5,938 nt of DNA from Nitrososphaerales archaeon TH5894 (GTDB taxonomy: Archaea; Thermoproteota; Nitrososphaeria; Nitrososphaerales; Nitrososphaeraceae). How positions within the stretch are numbered: position 1 is the stretch's first letter; the number at the start of each line of letters is the position of its first letter. The notes under the pieces are model-generated. The model was given only the letters and a program-made list of their open reading frames with translations. It was not told the DNA's origin and ran no database searches. Below, piece after piece: positions 1-5,457 of this stretch. The stretch is from the NCBI GenBank assembly GCA_014523485.1, contig JAATVK010000158.1, positions 1-5,938 of the forward strand. Direction: 5' to 3'. Made by a program: the position numbers and the translations under genes.

Positions 1-12
1 ACATATCATAGC

Positions 13-22
13 AATAATATAT
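13..22 (+). promoter_or_regulatory. Archaeal TATA box of the rhodanese/zinc-ribbon gene
   Basis: The A/T-only run AATAATATAT is centred 26 bases before the ATG at 44. That is the usual distance from an archaeal TATA box to the transcription start, so transcription would begin at or next to the ATG (leaderless mRNA). No Shine-Dalgarno sequence precedes the ATG. The AT-rich background makes single TATA calls weak; the support here is that the same spacing recurs at other genes in the window. Confidence 0.45.
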
Positions 23-43
23 CTTGCATTACAATTAATAATT

Positions 44-313
44 ATGGCACAAACTACAAAAACAAAATATGTCCATCCAGAGGTTCTTGTTGATACACAA
101 TGGGTAGAAGAACATCTTGAAGATAAAAATGTAAGAATTGTGGAATCGTATTTACCAGTAAATAAACAGTATTATGATAAAAAGAATTTTAGATTTGTAT
201 TATGTGATTCATGTTTTTGGTTTGCCACTATTTTAAAAAATATATTTAAAATTACTCAATGCCCAAGATGCAAAAAAAATAAGCTATACATCGATAAAAT
301 AGCAATATATTAG
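44..313 (+). CDS. Chimeric small protein: rhodanese N-terminus joined to a zinc ribbon
   Basis: An 89-residue protein in two unlike parts. Residues 1-34, including the run HPEVLVDTQWVEEHL, look like the very start of a thiosulfate sulfurtransferase (rhodanese) of the archaeal kind. After V33-E34 the expected first strand and the later catalytic Cys loop are absent, so it cannot be a sulfurtransferase. From about residue 48 the protein resembles small thaumarchaeal zinc-ribbon proteins: CDSC at 54-57 followed by FWFAT, then CPRC at 73-76, giving four probable Zn2+ ligands. The breakpoint falls between about base 146 and 185. The frame is open throughout and a TATA box stands at the right distance, so it could be expressed. 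Either a real fusion gene or a decaying product of a deletion that joined two genes is possible. Full rhodaneses of this family are several times longer. Its function is unknown. Confidence 0.6.
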   Translation: MAQTTKTKYVHPEVLVDTQWVEEHLEDKNVRIVESYLPVNKQYYDKKNFRFVLCDSCFWFATILKNIFKITQCPRCKKNKLYIDKIAIY

Positions 314-732
314 AAATAATATTGAATATCATACCTTTTCTGTTTATAACTGAAATGAATCAATATGCTATCTTGACAAATTTTTAACTATAAAATATTG
401 AATATCTATAATGATTGATTTTATGTTTAGTTTTATAAATATATTATAATATAGCCTATCTTCCATAAAGCTTACAAAATCTTGTATATAAAATACATTT
501 GTGGCAATCCAGTTTTTGCTAAAATTCTGAATTGTCATATAATTATTGTATGGTTTTCCTATCTTAGCCATGATTGGTTATCAACTGAAGAGTCAATAGA
601 ACCAAAAATTTTTCACAATAACTCTTTTTTATGATACCAGGTTGAACTTCGAGATTAACAAATAGAGTGGTAGAAAATTATCGAGTGTTTTATTATTCGT
701 AATGAAATTTATCAGGATGGTATTTACAAATA
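314..732. other. AT-rich stretch with no convincing gene
   Basis: These 419 bases separate the chimeric gene from the end of the permease gene. The only sizeable open frame is a doubtful 67-codon ORF on the minus strand (listed separately). I saw no tRNA-like fold, no strong hairpin-plus-T terminator and no insertion-sequence ends. The stretch may be remnant DNA from the rearrangement that produced the upstream chimera, but no recognisable residue of a former gene is visible. Confidence 0.5.
368..571 (-). CDS. Doubtful small hypothetical ORF
   Basis: A 67-codon ATG-started frame that overlaps no other gene. The first ~40 residues have mixed, protein-like composition. The rest is rich in Ile, Tyr, Asn and Lys, as expected from random translation of AT-rich DNA. 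No motif, signal peptide or clear membrane segment is recognised. No good TATA box sits about 26 bases upstream of the start, and no Shine-Dalgarno sequence is visible, unlike the other genes here. It may be spurious or the tail of a decayed gene. Confidence 0.2.
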   Translation of the reverse strand: MAKIGKPYNNYMTIQNFSKNWIATNVFYIQDFVSFMEDRLYYNIFIKLNIKSIIIDIQYFIVKNLSR

Positions 733-1575
733 TTATTGCTCAATTTTTTGCTGGTTTAAGCCCCACCGATCCCGTATTTTTTCTTCAATTTTTACAAAAA
801 CTACTCTGTCAAATATCAAACCTATTGTAAAAATTACTATCATGGTAGCAATTATTTGACTCATATTGGAGAATTCTCTTCCTACTGCAAGTATATAACC
901 CAATCCTACAAGAGTAGTAATTAACATTTCAGCTCCTATTAAAGCATGCCAAGCAAAGGACCAGGCCTGCCTCATTCCCATTATTAATGTAGGAGTTGCA
1001 GCTGGAATCAATACATATCGAAAGAGTGAAAAGCCTTTTGCTCCCATATTTCTGGCGGCTCGTATATAGATAGGTGGAACATTCCGAAGTCCACTATAAG
1101 TTGAGAGCATTACAGAAAAAACAGAACTCATCACAACTACAAAAAGTATCCCAAAATCACTGAATCCTATCAATAATATTGCAAATGGAATCCATGCAAT
1201 GCTCGGAAAGGATTGAAGTCCTACTGCAAATGAACTCATAGTTTTTCCAAATTGCTGAAATTTAATCATGAACAATCCTATAATTAATCCAATGGTAAGA
1301 GATAGAAGGAAACCTAAAAACAATCTCCATAAGGTGAAAGCAGTACCTTTAACTAAGGTAAAATCAATTAACAATTCAATAATTGTTTGACCTACTGAAA
1401 GGGGCGAAGGAAGAGATAACTTTGGCAATATTTCTGACATGTAAACTAATTGCCATATTGCCAAGAATACACTGATAAAAATAACTAAACTTAATGTATC
1501 TTTGTTTATTATCTTATTTACTATTCTTTTGCTTAAACTTAATTTTTTTTTTCTGCTTTTTACCTGTGTTTCCAA
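733..1575 (-). CDS. ABC importer permease, sulfonate/taurine/nitrate family
   Basis: A 280-residue inner-membrane subunit that would form the channel of an importer for small anions such as alkanesulfonates, taurine or nitrate (SsuC/TauC/NrtB family). A basic N-terminal tail (KSRKKK, residues 6-11) precedes the first membrane segment (about 28-46). Further hydrophobic segments follow at about 85-104, 116-137, 142-160 and 205-225, with a last one near 240-260. The family signature LQSFPSIAWIPFAILLIG lies at 120-137. The EAA-type cytoplasmic loop that docks on the ATPase runs from about 172 to 191 (RAARNMGAKG...IP). Length is normal for the family. The start is a TTG: no in-frame ATG occurs before residue 46, which would remove the first membrane segment. 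It follows the ATPase by 26 bases on the same strand, so the two are very probably co-transcribed. The substrate cannot be fixed from sequence alone. Confidence 0.93.
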   Translation of the reverse strand: METQVKSRKKKLSLSKRIVNKIINKDTLSLVIFISVFLAIWQLVYMSEILPKLSLPSPLSVGQTIIELLIDFTLVKGTAFTLWRLFLGFLLSLTIGLIIGLFMIKFQQFGKTMSSFAVGLQSFPSIAWIPFAILLIGFSDFGILFVVVMSSVFSVMLSTYSGLRNVPPIYIRAARNMGAKGFSLFRYVLIPAATPTLIMGMRQAWSFAWHALIGAEMLITTLVGLGYILAVGREFSNMSQIIATMIVIFTIGLIFDRVVFVKIEEKIRDRWGLNQQKIEQ

Positions 1576-1583
1576 ACTTTTCA

Positions 1584-1589
1584 GACCTT
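1584..1589 (-). promoter_or_regulatory. Weak Shine-Dalgarno supporting the permease TTG start
   Basis: Reading the minus strand, AAGGTC lies 8 bases before the TTG at 1575. Its AGGT part can pair with the conserved archaeal 16S rRNA tail. An upstream ATG (1600-1598) is followed at once by TGA and cannot be used. A ribosome-binding site is expected for an internal operon gene, in contrast to the leaderless first genes. Confidence 0.4.
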
Positions 1590-1601
1590 ACAATTCACAT
1601 A

Positions 1602-2387
1602 TTAAACAGTATCATAAAGATCAGCCGTAATCTCGTTAATTATGTTCTTTATGGAGAGATTATCGTTCCTTTGATCCTTAGGGATGTCAATAACATATTC
1701 TTTCTTTATGCCATATATTCGTGGAGACATTACAATAACTCTATCTCCTAATAGTACAGCCTCATTTATATTATGAGTAACGAAGAGTATAGTCTTTCTA
1801 GTTTTTTCATGGAGATCCAACAGTTCTTTATATAAGGATTTTTTAATTGTAATATCTAAAGCTGCAAATGGTTCATCCATTAGTAAAATTTGAGGATTTA
1901 ATGATAAGGCCCGAGCGAGGGATACTCGTTGTTTCATTCCTCCTGATAGTTGATGAATGTAAGAATTAGAATAATCAGATAAACCTACAATATCCAGATT
2001 ATGTTTTACTATATTTTTTCGTTGATTTTTGGGGACTTTTGCCATTTGTAATGCAATTTCAACATTTTGAAAAGCTGTAAGCCATGGAAAAAGAGCAGAT
2101 TCTTGAAACATCATTATCCGATCAGGGCTTATATCTTTTACAGGTTTTCCGTTAAGTAAAATTTCTCCACTATATGAATTTTCAAACCCTGCAATTAAAT
2201 TAAGAAGAGTGGATTTGCCACACCCGGATTTTCCTAAAATTGTAATAATCTCACCCTCGAAAATTTGAATATTGATATTTTCTAAGACAATATTTGTCTC
2301 TGAATTTCTTTGTGAATATTGTTTGGATACATTCTTTAAACTCAGAGATACTTTCTGCCTGGGATATGGATTTTTGAATTGCATCAT
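1602..2387 (-). CDS. ABC importer ATPase, sulfonate/taurine/nitrate family
   Basis: A 261-residue cytoplasmic ATP-hydrolysing subunit that drives the importer formed with the downstream permease. All nucleotide-binding motifs are intact: Walker A GKSGCGKST (52-60), Q-loop Gln95 within MFQESALFPWLT, signature LSGGMKQR (147-154), Walker B ILLMDE (167-172) with catalytic Glu172, a D-loop ending in Asp178, and switch His205 in FVTHNINEA. The 'ESALFPWLT' Q-loop region and 'DEPFAALD' are typical of the SsuB/TauB/NrtD group. Length matches that group. The C-terminal ~50 residues are a divergent tail with no visible regulatory domain. The first ATG (2387) is preferred over the adjacent second ATG because a TATA box lies about 25 bases upstream, implying a leaderless mRNA. 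It is the first gene of a two-gene operon and is divergent from the ComA-like regulator. Confidence 0.95.
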   Translation of the reverse strand: MMQFKNPYPRQKVSLSLKNVSKQYSQRNSETNIVLENINIQIFEGEIITILGKSGCGKSTLLNLIAGFENSYSGEILLNGKPVKDISPDRIMMFQESALFPWLTAFQNVEIALQMAKVPKNQRKNIVKHNLDIVGLSDYSNSYIHQLSGGMKQRVSLARALSLNPQILLMDEPFAALDITIKKSLYKELLDLHEKTRKTILFVTHNINEAVLLGDRVIVMSPRIYGIKKEYVIDIPKDQRNDNLSIKNIINEITADLYDTV

Positions 2388-2406
2388 ATTCCATTTTTAA
2401 CATTTA

Positions 2407-2416
2407 TTATATTTAA
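2407..2416 (-). promoter_or_regulatory. TATA box of the importer ATPase-permease operon
   Basis: On the minus strand the sequence TTAAATATAA is centred about 25 bases before the ATG at 2387, close to the archaeal TATA consensus and at the distance expected for transcription starting at the start codon. The bases just upstream (AGACCAA on the minus strand) would be the TFB-recognition region. A GCATAT element lies 10 bases further upstream (2432-2427 on the minus strand). Confidence 0.55.
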
Positions 2417-2558
2417 TTGGTCTTAAATATGCTTAAAACTATGAATATGTGTAAAATTGGCATACAAGTTGAGATTTGTAACAAACCTTTTATTTGTCAT
2501 TGTCTCTTGATAAAGGATGATATCTTACCAAATAATTTATATTATTACTAGTTTACGA

Positions 2559-2590
2559 TTATGATATGTTGATTTATTTTTATATCATAA
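2559..2590. repeat. Inverted repeat with 9-base perfect arms
   Basis: TTATGATAT (2559-2567) and its exact reverse complement ATATCATAA (2582-2590) flank a 14-base spacer. It sits near the middle of the divergent intergenic region, where a dimeric regulator could reach both promoters. The arms are almost all A/T, and one or two such repeats are expected by chance in a window of this composition, so it is only a candidate operator. No T-run follows, so it is not a terminator. Confidence 0.25.
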
Positions 2591-2631
2591 AAGTACTATA
2601 AATTAGAAAAATAGTTTATAACGGTTAAAGG

Positions 2632-2661
2632 CGCATATGTTATATTATTTAGTCCCATTTA
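2632..2661 (+). promoter_or_regulatory. Candidate operator, copy 1 (CGCATAT ... TCCCATTTA)
   Basis: CGCATAT at 2632-2638 is followed 21 bases later (start to start) by TCCCATTTA at 2653-2661. The same pair of words at the same spacing, with one base changed (TCACATTTA), occurs before the binding-protein gene at 3838-3867. The 14 bases between the words are not well conserved, which is typical of a two-part protein-binding site and unlike a simple duplication. Confidence 0.35.
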
Positions 2662-2671
2662 TATACATATT

Positions 2672-2692
2672 ATATGCTAATTTTTCGCATAT
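2672..2692 (+). promoter_or_regulatory. Candidate operator dyad ATATGC-9-GCATAT upstream of the regulator
   Basis: ATATGC (2672-2677) and GCATAT (2687-2692) form an inverted repeat with a 9-base spacer, 21 bases overall, a normal size for a winged-helix dimer site. The right arm is part of a CGCATAT word shared with two other sites near this regulator. It ends about 40 bases upstream of the regulator's TATA box, a position that suits activation or autoregulation. Six-base arms are easily found by chance in AT-rich DNA. Confidence 0.3.
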
Positions 2693-2732
2693 TAATAATT
2701 TTTTACATGTTTAATAATTAATTAATAGCTAA

Positions 2733-2742
2733 TTAATTATAT
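2733..2742 (+). promoter_or_regulatory. TATA box of the ComA-like regulator
   Basis: TTAATTATAT is centred 26 bases before the ATG at 2764. This decides the start: the ATG at 2764 fits leaderless transcription, while the in-frame TTG twelve bases upstream (2752) has neither a Shine-Dalgarno sequence nor as well-placed a TATA element. Confidence 0.5.
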
Positions 2743-2763
2743 CAAAGATGTTTGCTTAACAAA

Positions 2764-3744
2764 ATGCTAACCCTGGATCGTACAGATAATGAAAAACCTC
2801 GTCTTGAGGGTATTACATCCATTATAGATAAATTACAACCATTAGATATTGAAAACTTTAAAAATATAGTTTCATTTGTTGATTCAGTAAAAATACCTCA
2901 ATCCTGTTTCTTATTATACTCTCATAAGGAGCTTGAAAGACGAATTAGATTTTACCATGAACATAATATCTCGGTCGCAATTGATAGTAACATTACACAT
3001 TACGCACTAGTAAATAATACTCTAAATGAATACCTGCGTGAGCTATTGTCATTTGGCTTTAACATTCTAGAAGTAGAGGTGAATATGAATAATGATTTTG
3101 AGGATAATCAAAAGATTTATGACATTTCAAATTCTTTTGATTTAGAATTACAATGGAAATTGAACAAAAAAAATTCTGGTAACAATATATTATATAATGA
3201 GAATCTTTTGGAAAAAATTGGAGAATTACGTAAAATTAGTAAATCAAAGATAATCCTACAAATAGGTCAAAAATTTGATCTAAATATTTTTAATAAAAAT
3301 ACTAATTGGAGATTTATTTCCTCTTTGATATCAACATACTCTCAAAGTAATTTCATATTTGAGACTGACATTGAGTCCCTACAAATAAATTTAATTTCAA
3401 AATTTGGTGAAAGAGTAAATCTAGGTCTAATAGACCCTTTTCAAGTTGGGTTAATTGAATGGAGTAGAAGAAAGGATTATTCTAAAGAGGGAGTATCTTT
3501 TGATCAACAAAGTACTTTAAATTTTAGAAATATCTCAGGAGGCCCATCAGTAAAATTTATTTATTTTATACTTAAATCTTTACATCCTATTGATCAAACT
3601 GAATTAATACGTATTAGCGAGCTACCCAGAAGAACTGTACAAGCATCTATAAGTGAGCTTAAACGTCAAGGAGTAATATTTGAGATTTTAGATCCTAAGG
3701 ATGCTAGAAAAAAAATATATGAACTTAGTTCTATTGCAAAATAA
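2764..3744 (+). CDS. ComA-like TIM-barrel/winged-helix fusion, probable sulfur-metabolite-responsive regulator
   Basis: A 326-residue soluble protein. Residues ~14-240 follow phosphosulfolactate synthase (ComA, which joins sulfite to phosphoenolpyruvate) along most of its length: GITSIIDK (16-23) for the GLT..DKG strand, VDSVK (39-43) for the DFVKFGWGT strand, NEYLRELLSFGFNILEVEV (88-106), and IFETD..SLQ..LISKFGERVNLG (198-221) for IFEAP..QQ..FGxxVNLG. Several ComA signatures are lost: FGWGT becomes IPQSC, PGGTLFE becomes IDSNITH, EISDG becomes EVEVN, and the EGRES segment is not recognisable. Asp22, Lys23, Lys43 and Glu200 remain. Residues ~260-326 form a MarR-like winged helix, with a recognition helix at about 289-302 (RRTVQASISELKRQ) and a wing with DPKDARKKIYEL (310-321). 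It is most likely a pseudoenzyme sensor joined to a DNA-binding domain, controlling the flanking sulfonate-type importer. Loss of enzyme activity and the regulatory target are inferred. An in-frame TTG at 2752 would add four residues. Confidence 0.8.
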   Translation: MLTLDRTDNEKPRLEGITSIIDKLQPLDIENFKNIVSFVDSVKIPQSCFLLYSHKELERRIRFYHEHNISVAIDSNITHYALVNNTLNEYLRELLSFGFNILEVEVNMNNDFEDNQKIYDISNSFDLELQWKLNKKNSGNNILYNENLLEKIGELRKISKSKIILQIGQKFDLNIFNKNTNWRFISSLISTYSQSNFIFETDIESLQINLISKFGERVNLGLIDPFQVGLIEWSRRKDYSKEGVSFDQQSTLNFRNISGGPSVKFIYFILKSLHPIDQTELIRISELPRRTVQASISELKRQGVIFEILDPKDARKKIYELSSIAK

Positions 3745-3767
3745 ATTAAATATCTTTACTCAATATC

Positions 3768-3776
3768 GTTTTCTTT
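3768..3776 (+). terminator. Possible weak T-rich terminator after the regulator
   Basis: GTTTTCTTT lies about 25 bases after the stop codon. Archaeal polymerase can stop on short T-tracts without a hairpin. The tract is short and interrupted, so partial read-through into the binding-protein gene is possible, although that gene has its own promoter. Confidence 0.25.
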
Positions 3777-3837
3777 AATAATTAACCATTTAACTACTTT
3801 ATATTACATTAATTATATGTTAATCGTTGGAAAAAAT

Positions 3838-3867
3838 CGCATATATCTGTTAAATTTTTCACATTTA
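3838..3867 (+). promoter_or_regulatory. Candidate operator, copy 2 (CGCATAT ... TCACATTTA)
   Basis: CGCATAT at 3838-3844 and TCACATTTA at 3859-3867 repeat, at exactly the same 21-base spacing, the pair found at 2632-2661. It ends a few bases before the TATA box of the binding-protein gene, touching the TFB-recognition region. A bound protein here could either recruit or block TFB/TBP. Confidence 0.35.
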
Positions 3868-3872
3868 AGAGC

Positions 3873-3881
3873 ATTATTATA
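3873..3881 (+). promoter_or_regulatory. TATA box of the substrate-binding protein gene
   Basis: ATTATTATA is centred 26 bases before the ATG at 3903, and the preceding TTTAAGAG would serve as the TFB-recognition element. This implies a leaderless transcript separate from that of the upstream regulator. No Shine-Dalgarno sequence is seen before the ATG. Confidence 0.5.
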
Positions 3882-3902
3882 GCGATTTTATCTAATTAGC
3901 CT

Positions 3903-4958
3903 ATGGATAAAAAATATATAATAATATCAATTATTTTGGGATTAGCGATCATTTTTACCTCTGCACAACAGTCATTTTCACAGACAGAAGAAAAAAAGGT
4001 ATTAAAAATTGGATATTTTCCTAACATAAATCATGCTCAAGCTGTGATAGGTATAGGAAATGGAGATTTTCAAAAAGTATTAGGTGCTAATGTAGAAATT
4101 AAACCTTTTATATTCAATGCAGGTCCTTCCGCTATAGAAGCATTATTTGCAAAACAAATTGATGCGACATATGTAGGCCCAAATCCTGCTATTAATGGAT
4201 ATGTAATATCTGAAGGAAAAGATGTAAGAATAATTTCAGGTGCTACTAGTGGAGGAGCAATTTTTGTAATTAGAGGTGATACAGGAATTAATTCGCCTTC
4301 AGATTTTGCAAATAAAAAATTTGCATCACCTCAACTAGGTAATACTCAAGATGTTGCTTTGAGAAATTACTTGTTAGAGCATGGATATAAGACAGTAGAA
4401 AATCAGGGTAATGTGCATATTTTACCAGCTAAGAATTCAGACATTTTAACATTATTTTTGAAAAAAGACATTGATGGAGCGTGGGTACCTGAACCATGGG
4501 GAGAACGTTTGATCAAGGATGCTAATGGCAAATTATTCCTAGATGAACGTGATTTATGGCCCGATGGCAAGTTTGTAACCGGCTTAATTCTTGTAAGAAC
4601 AGATTACCTAAAACAAAATCCAGATGTTATTGAAAATTTACTTAAAGCCCATATAGAAGAAACACAAAGGATAAATGACAATAAACAAGAAGCCGTTAAG
4701 ACTTTTAATACTGAACTAAAAAAGATTACAGGACAGACAATACCAGAAGATGTATTACAGCAATCACTGACAAGATTGGAATTTACTTATGATCCCATAC
4801 AACAGTCACTTTATAAATCAGCAACTGATGCCTTTAACTTAGGATTTCTAGGAGATACAAAACCTGATCTATCTAATATTTTTGATTTAGGTATACTCAA
4901 TAAAATCTTAAAAGAAAAGGCTTTAGTACCAATTAATAGTACTGCTATCAAACAGTAG
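3903..4958 (+). CDS. ABC importer substrate-binding protein, sulfonate/nitrate/taurine (SsuA/NrtA-like) family
   Basis: A 351-residue exported protein that captures the substrate outside the membrane and delivers it to the permease. A signal peptide is clear: a short basic start (DKK), a hydrophobic core at about 5-21, and a possible cleavage after Ser26 (SFS before Gln27). There is no lipobox Cys and no C-terminal membrane segment, so it is either released or held by an uncleaved N-terminal helix. The mature part opens with LKIGYFPNINHAQAVIG (34-50). It goes on with FNAGPSAIEALFAKQIDATYVGPNPAINGY (71-100), SGATSGGAIFVIR (112-124) and DGAWVPEPWGERL (191-203), all hallmarks of the NMT1/SsuA-like fold with a ligand cleft between two lobes. 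The substrate is probably an organosulfonate, taurine or nitrate; the sequence alone does not decide. It is transcribed apart from its ATPase and permease, with the ComA-like regulator between them. Confidence 0.93.
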   Translation: MDKKYIIISIILGLAIIFTSAQQSFSQTEEKKVLKIGYFPNINHAQAVIGIGNGDFQKVLGANVEIKPFIFNAGPSAIEALFAKQIDATYVGPNPAINGYVISEGKDVRIISGATSGGAIFVIRGDTGINSPSDFANKKFASPQLGNTQDVALRNYLLEHGYKTVENQGNVHILPAKNSDILTLFLKKDIDGAWVPEPWGERLIKDANGKLFLDERDLWPDGKFVTGLILVRTDYLKQNPDVIENLLKAHIEETQRINDNKQEAVKTFNTELKKITGQTIPEDVLQQSLTRLEFTYDPIQQSLYKSATDAFNLGFLGDTKPDLSNIFDLGILNKILKEKALVPINSTAIKQ

Positions 4959-5457
4959 AATATATAATAAAAAACTGAGCAATACTTTAAATTTTTTTAT
5001 TTTTCTTCAAATGATATTTTAGCTGGTTACTTTAGATTATTTCACTTTATGTATTTAATAAGGTTTTGACTTTGGTTATGGATTATAGAAATAGATGAGT
5101 AATCTGATCTATTGTAGACAGTTAATAGATCCACAAGTACACATATTGTTAAATTAAGGAGAATCACTTTCAAAACTATCCGTTTGCTCTTCGAAATTAT
5201 ATTATTTGGCTCAGTCCCACAAACTTTTTCTCAAATGATGAATGTAGATAATATTTTAATTCTTTTACACTATTATCCATGAATATCGTCTATCGCTATC
5301 AGTTTACACAAGTTATCTTTCCGTACTTTTCAACCAATATCCTTTGATAAAATGCTCAGCAAAAGCAGCTTATTCTATTTAGGATAAAATAAGAATTATA
5401 GGCGTTTTAAGTTAATTATGAATAAGAAAGATTTGAATTTTATACCAATTTGCATAA
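4959..5457. other. AT-rich gap with no convincing gene
   Basis: About 500 bases between the convergent ends of the binding-protein gene and the small zinc-ribbon gene. It begins with a T-rich terminator. On the minus strand there are short open pieces, including a 27-codon ATG frame at 5280-5197 and an 18-codon piece near 5369-5314 ending in a stop, which could be debris of a decayed gene but are too short to identify. A weak interrupted hairpin (ATTCT/AGAAT and ATTT/AAAT arms) lies at 5372-5396. No tRNA, CRISPR or insertion-sequence signal was seen. Confidence 0.45.
4991..5008 (+). terminator. T-rich archaeal terminator after the binding-protein gene
   Basis: A pyrimidine-rich run, mostly T with one A and one C, begins about 33 bases after the stop codon. 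It is the longest T-tract on this strand near any gene end in the window and matches the hairpin-independent terminators of archaea. Confidence 0.5.

Larger units (their letters stand above)
2388..2763. other. Divergent promoter region between importer operon and regulator
   Basis: About 375 AT-rich bases with no gene, holding two outward-facing promoters (TATA at 2407-2416 minus and 2733-2742 plus). Between them are several symmetric or repeated elements: a 9-base-arm inverted repeat at 2559-2590, CGCATAT at 2632 and 2686, and an ATATGC/GCATAT dyad at 2672-2692. The size, roughly 320 bases between the two TATA boxes, leaves ample room for operators. A three-codon ATG frame at 2748 ends at once in TAA and is not in frame with the regulator. 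Confidence 0.6.

Noticed and set aside
318..406. 13-base direct repeat AATATTGAATATC at 318-330 and 394-406
   Set aside because: In DNA this AT-rich, one or two 13-base repeats are expected in the window by rough estimate. It flanks no recognisable element and has no accompanying inverted ends.
1494..1751. An 85-codon plus-strand ORF
   Set aside because: It lies wholly across the permease start and the ATPase end on the opposite strand. Its Phe/Leu/Ile/Asn-rich sequence is the antisense image of those genes.
2748..2759. ATG at 2748 as the regulator start
   Set aside because: It reaches TAA after three codons and is in a different frame from the regulator.
2764..3744. Functional phosphosulfolactate synthase of coenzyme M synthesis
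   Set aside because: Several ComA signature segments are replaced and a DNA-binding domain has been added. The neighbours are transport genes and not coenzyme M genes.
5197..5280. 27-codon ATG frame on the minus strand
   Set aside because: Too short, with no good TATA box about 26 bases upstream, no ribosome site and no known motif. It is kept only as possible gene debris.
5372..5396. Hairpin-like ATTCT-ATTT / AAAT-A-AGAAT as a terminator
   Set aside because: The stem is short, A/T-only and bulged, with no T-run after it on either strand.
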